From positions 1 to 6,730 of the forward strand of contig OMRN01000293.1 in the NCBI GenBank assembly GCA_900313265.1: a stretch of DNA of 6,730 bases, given 5' to 3'. The notes under the pieces were generated by a model, which ran no database searches, was not told the origin of the DNA, and saw only the letters and a program-made list of their open reading frames with translations. Origin of the DNA: an uncultured Lachnospiraceae bacterium (GTDB lineage Bacteria; Bacillota; Clostridia; Lachnospirales; Lachnospiraceae). The number at the start of each line of letters is the position of its first letter. Within the stretch, counting starts at the first letter, position 1. Positions 1 through 5,513 of this stretch are shown in pieces. The position numbers and the translations under genes were made by a program.

Positions 1-1
1 A

Positions 2-133
2 GGCTTGAAGTTGCAAACACAACCGATTCCCGTCGAAGTATTGCCAAGTGCGACGCGAGCCAATATGCGGGATTCGGTAAAGTATAGATTTTGGAATAAG
101 GGATATGACAGAAGATACGGGAAAACGGAATAA
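2..133 (+). CDS. C-terminal tail of an unrecognised upstream protein (partial)
   Basis: An open frame enters from the left edge and runs 43 codons to a TAA at 131-133. The tail is rich in basic and aromatic residues and ends with YRFWNKGYDRRYGKTE, which reads like a real soluble C-terminus. Its stop codon abuts the AAGGGAG at 132-138, a common arrangement in coupled operons. It would overlap the N-terminus of the next gene by 29 bases if that gene starts at 105. A competing frame (starting at base 1, stop TAG at 85-87) is also open but gives a less protein-like tail; the third frame closes at once. I do not recognise the family. By context it is probably another glycan-biosynthesis gene of the same operon, but 43 residues cannot show that. 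Confidence 0.5.
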   Translation, partial: GLKLQTQPIPVEVLPSATRANMRDSVKYRFWNKGYDRRYGKTE

Positions 134-138
134 GGGAG
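93..138 (+). promoter_or_regulatory. Competing ribosome binding sites for the SGNH gene
   Basis: GGAA at 93-96 lies 8 bases before ATG 105. A stronger AAGGGAG at 132-138 lies 8 bases before an in-frame GTG at 147. The AAGGGA at 98-103 is only one base from ATG 105, too close to serve it. The second site shares bases with the upstream stop TAA (131-133), which suits stop/restart coupling. The two starts give proteins of 298 or 284 residues and differ in whether the basic stretch before the membrane helix is present. Confidence 0.45.
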
Positions 139-1001
139 CTGTGAGGGTGGCGGTCATGGCGGCGGTGGCGGTTGTCACGGTGGCGGTGATGTGCCTCTTT
201 GGGCTGAAAAGACCTGAGGTGTTTTTCCCGGCGATGGATAAGGATAAGCCCCAGATGCTGTTCTTGGGAGACAGCAATATCGATTTTGCGTTTGAGGGAA
301 CGGAAATACCGGTACTGATTACCGAGAGGTCCGGAATCATCACCTATAACGGTGCGGTGGGCGGTTCGACCGCAGCCATGCTTTCGCCGTTTATCGATGA
401 AGACAATTATTATCTGATGCTGAGTTTCTTTAATATGACAAGAATGATGGAAGCGGGAGATTTTTCTCCGATGCTTCGGAAACAGTCGTTTATTGATGAC
501 AGCAGCAGCGGAATCTCCTCGAAGGCCATGATTTTATCCCATCTGGATTATAAGGCCATGGACTATGTGGTTATTCACTACGGCCTGAATGATTATTACT
601 GCGGAATCCCGGCGAAAGGAGAGAATCCGGCGGACGAGGGCACGTATTTCGGGGCACTGTGTGAAGGAATCAAACGTGTTCACAAGGTTTGTCCGAATGC
701 ACGCATTATCGTATCTTCCATCACGTACTGTCTGTATGAGGAAGACGGGATGGAACCGGTCAGCGGACTGGAATACAATCCGGGCGGAGGAACCGTTACC
801 GAGTACCGGGATGCTGCGAAGGAAGCGGCCGAACAGTTTGATTATGCGGTATTTCTGGATAATTTATCCGGAATGGATTTAGAAAACAAACCGGAAGATG
901 AAAACGGGTTTATGAGGGATAAAATGCATTTCGGCCAGGCGGGCAGGCAGTTATATGCCGATAATCTTTTAAAGTTGATAAAGGAAACCGATGAAAAGTA
1001 A
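105..1001 (+). CDS. Membrane-anchored SGNH/GDSL-type hydrolase (esterase or O-acyl-modifying enzyme)
   Basis: The 298-residue protein has a basic N-terminus (K7, R8, K10, R14), one hydrophobic helix at about 15-34, and a domain that should lie outside the cell. SGNH signature blocks are in order: GDSN at 55-58 with nucleophile Ser57; NGAVGGST at 82-89 supplying the block II glycine; GLND at 160-163 with Asn162; and DKMH at 272-275, giving the Asp/His pair D272 and H275. These predict a serine esterase-type active site. In surface-glycan clusters such enzymes remove or transfer O-acetyl groups, but the substrate cannot be read from sequence. The start is uncertain. ATG 105 has only a weak GGAA (93-96) upstream but keeps the positive residues before the helix. 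GTG 147 has a better AAGGGAG (132-138) but loses them. I prefer 105 for topology. The gene overlaps the next one by 11 bases. The family call is firm, the exact role is not. Confidence 0.85.
   Translation: MTEDTGKRNKGAVRVAVMAAVAVVTVAVMCLFGLKRPEVFFPAMDKDKPQMLFLGDSNIDFAFEGTEIPVLITERSGIITYNGAVGGSTAAMLSPFIDEDNYYLMLSFFNMTRMMEAGDFSPMLRKQSFIDDSSSGISSKAMILSHLDYKAMDYVVIHYGLNDYYCGIPAKGENPADEGTYFGALCEGIKRVHKVCPNARIIVSSITYCLYEEDGMEPVSGLEYNPGGGTVTEYRDAAKEAAEQFDYAVFLDNLSGMDLENKPEDENGFMRDKMHFGQAGRQLYADNLLKLIKETDEK
146..187 (+). repeat. Three direct copies of GGTGGCGGT inside the SGNH signal-anchor
   Basis: GGTGGCGGT occurs at 146-154, 164-172 and 179-187, spaced 18 and then 15 bases. Each copy contains GTG GCG GTN in frame and encodes Val-Ala-Val, so the repeats build much of the hydrophobic helix (residues 15-28). 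Spacing in multiples of three means recombination or slippage between copies would shorten or lengthen the helix without a frameshift. It may simply be low-complexity coding for a Val/Ala helix. Confidence 0.6.
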
Positions 1002-2205
1002 AGTAAGGGGATGGTTAAAAACAATCGGAAAAGGGATTTTTGCCGGAACCCTGGCGATGCAGTGCATCTGCGCACTAGTCTGGAGTATCGGTAATTTCGG
1101 AGTCATGCAGGGATTTTCCGACGTTCCCGGATATGTAAGCGGTGAAATCAAAGGAATTTATTCGCTGTTTGTAAGGCTGTTTCACGGCAGCGTTTATCCG
1201 ATTGTTATTTTGCAGTTTGTGATTTGTACGGTTTTTGTTTATATTGCACTTGCCGCATTCTTAAGGGGACTGGAAGGGCAGAATGTACCGGCACGTTCGG
1301 TTTTGCTGGGAACGGTATTTCTTATTACCAACCCGTTTTTCTTTACCATAATCTGCTCCGTGGAACCGTATGCTTTTGCAGCCGTCGCATCGTTTGTTGC
1401 GATATCGTACGGATTCTTATATATTAACCGGATTGGGGAGAAGGGATGTATTTCTTTTCTGACCGTGGCAATCCTGGCCGTGCTTTGTGCGTATGACTTT
1501 GACAACCGCTATTATGCGGCCACGGTACTGATTCTGGCAATCCTTTCGGCCGGCGGTCTGATCAGGGTACTTTCGAAACCTGCTCTTCGGAAAAATATCG
1601 GAAATATCCTTTTGCCTGCATCGGTTTTTCTGCTTTTTGCGGTATTTATGGCGCTTACGTTTCGGAAGATTCCGTATCTTACGGAGAATTCCAAAGGCGG
1701 ATTTTCTCTGCTTAAAGATATCTGCAAGGGATGGTTTTCCTTCCTTGCCGCCCCCGTGATGCTGCTATTTAAAAAGTATCCTTTCGGGGATTCGTTAAAT
1801 CCGTATCTCTATGCGGTTTTGTGGCAGAAAAAAACATCATGGACCTTGTTTTATTTTCGAAGCTGCGCTTTCGGATATGCCGTCTTCATATTCTGCGGAG
1901 TGATACTCGGTATTGTTAACCGTCTGCTTTCGGAAAAAAACGAAAGAAGAAAGGGCTTATGGCAGAAAATCATTTTCTATTCCCTGCTTCCCGTCCTTTC
2001 GCTGATTCTGTTTCTTTCGGGAAAGACGGATTATGATTTCAGACTCTGCCTTACCGTGATTCTGCTCTGGGGAACCGCGGTTATCGCAAATGTTTCCGAA
2101 AACGGGCGGGATGAACTTTTTGCATTCGGCATAAAAGAAAAGAAATCGGAAAATGTCATGAAACCGAAAGGGAAAGCAGGCATTTCCGGAGGGGAAGAAG
2201 AATGA
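991..2205 (+). CDS. Polytopic membrane protein of unknown function, possibly GT-C-like
   Basis: This 404-residue protein is mostly hydrophobic. I count roughly ten membrane segments, at about 14-34, 67-90, 102-122, 125-145, 152-168, 174-193, 205-223, 290-310, 325-343 and 350-367, with a further weak one near 247-260. It ends in a charged cytoplasmic tail of about 35 residues rich in Lys and Glu. The loop after helix 1 holds Asp44 and Glu52, where GT-C glycosyltransferases carry their catalytic acid. The size and pattern recall GtrII-type glucosyltransferases or polysaccharide polymerases, but I see no diagnostic motif. Start ATG 991 has AAGGAA at 981-986 and overlaps the SGNH gene by 11 bases. 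Its stop overlaps the manC start as ATGA. Context suggests a step in assembling or decorating a surface glycan outside the membrane. Membrane protein: sure. Glycosyltransferase: only plausible. Confidence 0.8.
   Translation: MKSKVRGWLKTIGKGIFAGTLAMQCICALVWSIGNFGVMQGFSDVPGYVSGEIKGIYSLFVRLFHGSVYPIVILQFVICTVFVYIALAAFLRGLEGQNVPARSVLLGTVFLITNPFFFTIICSVEPYAFAAVASFVAISYGFLYINRIGEKGCISFLTVAILAVLCAYDFDNRYYAATVLILAILSAGGLIRVLSKPALRKNIGNILLPASVFLLFAVFMALTFRKIPYLTENSKGGFSLLKDICKGWFSFLAAPVMLLFKKYPFGDSLNPYLYAVLWQKKTSWTLFYFRSCAFGYAVFIFCGVILGIVNRLLSEKNERRKGLWQKIIFYSLLPVLSLILFLSGKTDYDFRLCLTVILLWGTAVIANVSENGRDELFAFGIKEKKSENVMKPKGKAGISGGEEE
2188..2194 (+). promoter_or_regulatory. Strong ribosome binding site for manC
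   Basis: GGAGGGG lies 7 bases before ATG 2202, inside the last codons of the preceding membrane-protein gene. It is one of the best Shine-Dalgarno matches in the window. Together with the ATGA stop/start overlap it fixes the manC start. Confidence 0.8.
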
Positions 2206-3515
2206 ACATTGTATTATTATCCGGGGGATCCGGAAAAAGATTGTGGCCGCTTTCGAATGATGTGCGTTCCAAACAGTTTATCAAGTTTTTTAAAACGGAG
2301 GACGGGCAGTATGAGTCCATGCTTCAGCGGATGTACCGCGGCATCCGGCAGGTCAGTGAAGATGCCTGCATCACGGTTGCCACATCGAAGACGCAGCTTT
2401 CGGAAATAAAGAACCAGTTAGGAGACAATGTCGGACTATCCGTGGAACCGGCCAGAAGAGATACGTTTCCCGCGATAGCACTTTCCGTGGCATATCTTCA
2501 TGACATTCATCATGTGGGTGAAGAGGAGAGTGTGGTTATCTGTCCCGTGGACCCGTATGTGGAAGAAGATTATTTTAAAGCGCTTCTTTCCCTTTCCGAG
2601 AGGGCGAAAGGTTCCGATGCAAATCTTTGTCTTCTCGGAATGGAACCGACGTATCCGTCCGCGAAATACGGATACATTATTCCCGAATCCTCGGATGAAA
2701 TCAGTAATGTAGTGGAATTTAAAGAAAAGCCGGATGAAAAGACGGCCGAAGAATACATTAAAAAGGGCGCTTTATGGAACGGCGGCGTTTTTGCATTCCG
2801 GCTGGGATACATGTTAAAGAAAGCCCATGAGCTTATTTCTTTTAAAGATTATGACGATTTATATGCAAAATACGATGAAGTTACCAAGATAAGCTTTGAC
2901 TATGCCGTTGCCGAGAAGGAAGACAGAATCGAAGTCATGCGGTTTCACGGAATCTGGAAGGATTTAGGAACGTGGAATACGCTTTCGGAGTCCGTTCCCG
3001 ACCCGGTCATGGGAAAAGGGATTATGGACGATGTGTGCAAAAATGTGCATATTTTCAATGAAATGAATGTACCCATTCTGGCCATGGGACTGACCGATGT
3101 GGTAATTACGGCTTCGCCGGAAGGAATTCTGGTTTCCGATAAACATCATTCGAGTTATATCAAGCCTTATGTGGATGATATCGTGGGGCAGGTTATGTTT
3201 GCCGAAAAATCCTGGGGAAGTTTCCGGGTACTGAATGTGGAGTCGGAGAGCATGACCATTCTGGTAACCTTAAATCCGGGGCACAGCATGAATTATCATG
3301 CACATGACAGACGGGATGAAGTATGGGTTGTTGTGGAAGGAACCGGAGAGACTTTAGTGGACGGAATGAGACAGGAAGTGAACCCGGGAGATGTGATTAC
3401 CATGCAGGCCGGCTGCCGTCATACGGTTTTTGCCAAAACGACGTTAAAAATCGTGGAAGTTCAGCTTGGCAGGGAGATAAGTGTGGATGACAAACGAAAG
3501 TTTGAAATTGAATGA
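2202..3515 (+). CDS. manC: Mannose-1-phosphate guanylyltransferase with C-terminal cupin (ManC type)
   Basis: Predicted to make GDP-mannose from mannose-1-phosphate and GTP in the cytoplasm. The 437-residue protein opens with the nucleotidyltransferase signature SGGSGKRLWPLS (7-18), followed by KQF (24-26). Further family landmarks are EPARRDTFPA (82-91), VDP (116-118), FKEKP (173-177), WNGGVF (192-197) and WKDLGTW (252-258). The C-terminal region (about 340-425) is a cupin. Its first motif fits G-X5-HXH-X4-E-X6-G exactly, with metal ligands H366, H368 and E373; H407 supplies the second-motif histidine. Such a domain carries phosphomannose isomerase activity in two-domain ManC/AlgA enzymes. 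Several core motifs differ from proteobacterial ManC: RDTFPA where RNTAPA is usual, and VDP where SDH is usual. The protein is also slightly short for the family (about 460-480). It overlaps manA by 35 bases (29 if manA starts at ATG 3487). Sugar specificity for mannose is supported by the adjacent manA. Confidence 0.9.
   Translation: MNIVLLSGGSGKRLWPLSNDVRSKQFIKFFKTEDGQYESMLQRMYRGIRQVSEDACITVATSKTQLSEIKNQLGDNVGLSVEPARRDTFPAIALSVAYLHDIHHVGEEESVVICPVDPYVEEDYFKALLSLSERAKGSDANLCLLGMEPTYPSAKYGYIIPESSDEISNVVEFKEKPDEKTAEEYIKKGALWNGGVFAFRLGYMLKKAHELISFKDYDDLYAKYDEVTKISFDYAVAEKEDRIEVMRFHGIWKDLGTWNTLSESVPDPVMGKGIMDDVCKNVHIFNEMNVPILAMGLTDVVITASPEGILVSDKHHSSYIKPYVDDIVGQVMFAEKSWGSFRVLNVESESMTILVTLNPGHSMNYHAHDRRDEVWVVVEGTGETLVDGMRQEVNPGDVITMQAGCRHTVFAKTTLKIVEVQLGREISVDDKRKFEIE
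3471..3476 (+). promoter_or_regulatory. Ribosome binding site for manA, start ambiguous
   Basis: AGGGAG sits inside the 3' end of manC. It is 4 bases from GTG 3481 and 10 bases from ATG 3487, one spacing rather short and the other at the long end. The two starts differ only by Met-Trp at the N-terminus. I favour ATG 3487 because ATG is the commoner initiator. Confidence 0.55.
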
Positions 3516-4497
3516 TACGGAATCCTTTTTTCTGTTAAAACCGGCCGGGCAGGACTATCTCTGGGGAGGAAGCAGGCTTAAGGATGATTTCGGCAAAAAT
3601 CTTCCGCAAACCCCGTTAGCCGAAACATGGGAATGTTCCACGCATGAGAACGGATTATCCGTTGTGGATTCGGGCGAACATGCGGGAAGAACCCTTAAGA
3701 ATGTTTTAAAAGAACATCCGGAAATGCTCGGGCGTCATGCCAACCGGAACGGGGACATTCCGATTCTGATTAAACTCATTGATGCCAAAGAGGATTTATC
3801 CGTGCAGGTTCATCCGGACGATGAATTTGCAAGGACATTCGAAAACGGATCGCTTGGAAAAACCGAGATGTGGTATATTCTCGATGCGGAGAAAGACAGC
3901 GAGATTATTTACGGTTTCAGCCGGAAAACCACGCCGGAAGAAGTCGGGGAATCTTTATCGGACGGTTCGTTTCCGTCACTTTTGCAGCATTATCCGATTG
4001 AGAAGAACCAGGTCTATTATGTATCTCCGGGAACCGTTCATGCCGTGGGAAAAGGGGCACTGATTGCGGAGGTTCAGGAAAACTCGGATATCACATACCG
4101 CATGTATGATTATGACCGTGTGGACAAGAACGGGAAAAAGCGCGATCTGCATATTAAGAAGGCATTAAAAATTCTTGATTATGAGCCGAAGTCGGAACCC
4201 AGACAGCCCATTCGTGTGCTTCGCTATACACCGGGATGTGCGTCGGAAATTCTCTGCCGGTGTAAGTATTTTCAGGCGGAGAGACTGTTAATCAATACCG
4301 GAGATTATAACAAAAGCATGAACCTTTCGGCACTTCCCGAAACCTTTCAGGTGCTTTTGTGCATCCGCGGCAGAGCGGTAATGACCGGGTGCGGGATAGA
4401 AGTACCGGTTCAAAAAGGGGACTGTGTTTTTCTTCCGGCAGGAAAATACGAAACAGTCATTCAGGGCGAGGCGGATTTTGTTAAAGTCCGCTGTTAG
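3487..4497 (+). CDS. manA: Class I mannose-6-phosphate isomerase
   Basis: Interconverts fructose-6-phosphate and mannose-6-phosphate, the entry step from central metabolism to GDP-mannose. The product is 336 residues from ATG 3487 (338 from GTG 3481), close to the short Firmicute ManA type. Zinc-site landmarks, numbered from GTG 3481, are QVHPDD (109-114, ligands Q109 and H111), GKTEMW (126-131, ligand E129) and GTVHAV (184-189, ligand H187). The arginine after SDITY, R207, matches the catalytic arginine position. The stretch LIKLIDAKEDLS just before the zinc site is typical of the family, as is AEVQENSD further on. The C-terminal part (about 240-338) forms a second cupin-like barrel ending in a PVQKGDCVFLPAG segment. 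It lies directly after and overlapping manC, so the two are co-translated. All recognisable active-site residues are present, so it should be functional. Confidence 0.93.
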   Translation: MTNESLKLNDTESFFLLKPAGQDYLWGGSRLKDDFGKNLPQTPLAETWECSTHENGLSVVDSGEHAGRTLKNVLKEHPEMLGRHANRNGDIPILIKLIDAKEDLSVQVHPDDEFARTFENGSLGKTEMWYILDAEKDSEIIYGFSRKTTPEEVGESLSDGSFPSLLQHYPIEKNQVYYVSPGTVHAVGKGALIAEVQENSDITYRMYDYDRVDKNGKKRDLHIKKALKILDYEPKSEPRQPIRVLRYTPGCASEILCRCKYFQAERLLINTGDYNKSMNLSALPETFQVLLCIRGRAVMTGCGIEVPVQKGDCVFLPAGKYETVIQGEADFVKVRC

Positions 4498-4532
4498 GAA
4501 TAAATGCATATTTTCAGAAGGGAAATACGAAA
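4498..4532 (+). other. Only true intergenic gap, holding the GT2 ribosome binding site
   Basis: These 35 bases are the only non-coding stretch between complete genes. AAGGGA at 4518-4523 is 9 bases before ATG 4533 and serves the glycosyltransferase gene. I see no hairpin with a T-run and no convincing -35/-10 pair, so transcription probably reads through. Confidence 0.7.
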
Positions 4533-5513
4533 ATGGAAAAAATAGCGGTTTTAATTCCCTGCTATAACGAATCAAAAACAATTGAAAAAGTTGTACGTGA
4601 TTACAGAGCGGTTCTTCCGGAAGCCGATATTTACGTGTACGACAACAATTCCTCGGACGGAACGGATGAAATTGCCAGAAATGCGGGTGCCATCGTCCGC
4701 TATGAAAAAAGACAGGGAAAAGGAAACGTCATCCGTACCATGTTCCGCGATATCGATGCGGACTGTTATTTAATGATTGACGGAGATGATACGTATCCCG
4801 CCGAAAACGCCAGACAGATGTGCGACCTTGTCTTAAAGGAAAATGCGGATATGGTAATCGGAGACCGGCTTTCCTCTACGTATTTCCAGGAAAACAAAAG
4901 ACCGTTTCATAATTTCGGGAACACCCTCGTCAGAGCCAGCGTAAACAGCCTCTTTGACGGAAAAATCACGGATATCATGACCGGTTATCGTGCATTTTCT
5001 CCGCTGTTTGTCAAGTCGTTTCCCGTATTGTCCAAAGGGTTTGAAATCGAAACGGAGATGTCGATTTTTGCGCTGGATAAGAATATGCAGCTTGCCACCG
5101 TGCCGGTTCAGTACAGAGACCGTCCCGACGGCAGCGTGTCGAAATTAAATACCTATTCCGACGGTTTTAAAGTGCTTCTTACCATTGTGAAACTGTTTCG
5201 GGATTACAAGCCGAGCCGGTTCTACGGATTCTGTTCGTTTTTCGCATTTGCACTCGGGCTCGGATTTTTCATTCCCGTATTTATCGAGTATCTGCAAACG
5301 GGACTTGTGGAACGTTTTCCGACTTTGTTTGCTTCCATTGCGGTCATGATTGTTGCAATTCTGTTGTTTATCTGCGGACTGATTTTAGAAACGGTGATAA
5401 AGACCAACCGCAAGGATTTTGAAGCCAGACTGAATCTGATTGTTCTTCTTTTGCAGACAAAGAAATCGCTCGACGCGAATCAAAAGGATGAAAACGGAAA
5501 AGATGCAGGATAA
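4533..5513 (+). CDS. Family 2 glycosyltransferase, DPM1/GtrB-like, with two C-terminal membrane helices
   Basis: The 326-residue protein has a GT-A catalytic domain at about 1-215. It opens with VLIPCYNE (6-13), then DNNSSDGT (37-44) for nucleotide binding. The metal-binding DGDD (83-86) contains the D83-x-D85 motif, followed by TYP. DIMTGYRAF (147-155) and the acceptor-side segment PVQYRDRPDGSVSKL (191-205) are typical of polyprenyl-phosphate glycosyltransferases of the DPM1/GtrB group. Two membrane helices follow, at about 230-253 and 262-289, with a basic cytoplasmic tail. Known relatives move a single sugar from a nucleotide donor to dolichyl or undecaprenyl phosphate at the cytoplasmic face. 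Given manC and manA just upstream, GDP-mannose is a reasonable donor, but UDP-glucose or another donor is possible. The gene follows a 35-base gap, and its 3' end overlaps the acyltransferase start. Family call strong, lipid acceptor likely, donor unproven. Confidence 0.88.
   Translation: MEKIAVLIPCYNESKTIEKVVRDYRAVLPEADIYVYDNNSSDGTDEIARNAGAIVRYEKRQGKGNVIRTMFRDIDADCYLMIDGDDTYPAENARQMCDLVLKENADMVIGDRLSSTYFQENKRPFHNFGNTLVRASVNSLFDGKITDIMTGYRAFSPLFVKSFPVLSKGFEIETEMSIFALDKNMQLATVPVQYRDRPDGSVSKLNTYSDGFKVLLTIVKLFRDYKPSRFYGFCSFFAFALGLGFFIPVFIEYLQTGLVERFPTLFASIAVMIVAILLFICGLILETVIKTNRKDFEARLNLIVLLLQTKKSLDANQKDENGKDAG
5482..5505 (+). promoter_or_regulatory. Weak or ambiguous ribosome binding sites for the acyltransferase gene
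   Basis: AAAAGG at 5482-5487 touches ATG 5488 directly, so it cannot serve that start; it is about 15 bases from ATG 5503. GGAAAAG at 5496-5502 is immediately before ATG 5503. Neither spacing is ideal. Translation may depend on coupling to the upstream glycosyltransferase, whose stop is at 5511-5513. Confidence 0.4.

Noticed and set aside
1..87. Alternative upstream tail in the frame starting at base 1, stop TAG 85-87
   Set aside because: It is open, but the translation looks less protein-like than the frame ending at 133 and does not show the stop/ribosome-site overlap.
842..1151. Minus-strand open frames across the end of the SGNH gene and the start of the membrane-protein gene
   Set aside because: They lie opposite well-supported genes, have no recognisable domains, and mirror the codon bias of the plus-strand genes.
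3404..3416. GC-rich inverted element GCAGGCCGGCTGC inside manC as a hairpin or operator
   Set aside because: The symmetry is imperfect, there is no T-run, and it lies within the conserved cupin second motif, so coding constraint explains it.
4440..4535. Near-repeat of GGAAAATACGAAA (about 4441) and GGAAATACGAAAA (about 4521)
   Set aside because: Only about 12 bases with a mismatch; the first is ordinary manA coding sequence. Likely chance in purine-rich DNA.
4288..4581. Minus-strand 97-codon open frame spanning the manA/GT2 gap
   Set aside because: It covers conserved coding sequence of two plus-strand genes and its translation shows no domain or signal.
5440..5502. Upstream in-frame ATG at 5440 as the start of the acyltransferase
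   Set aside because: The added N-terminus (MFFFCRQRNRSTRIKR) is the out-of-frame end of the glycosyltransferase gene and has no good ribosome site. The conserved R-X10-H helix sits at the normal distance from ATG 5503 or 5488.
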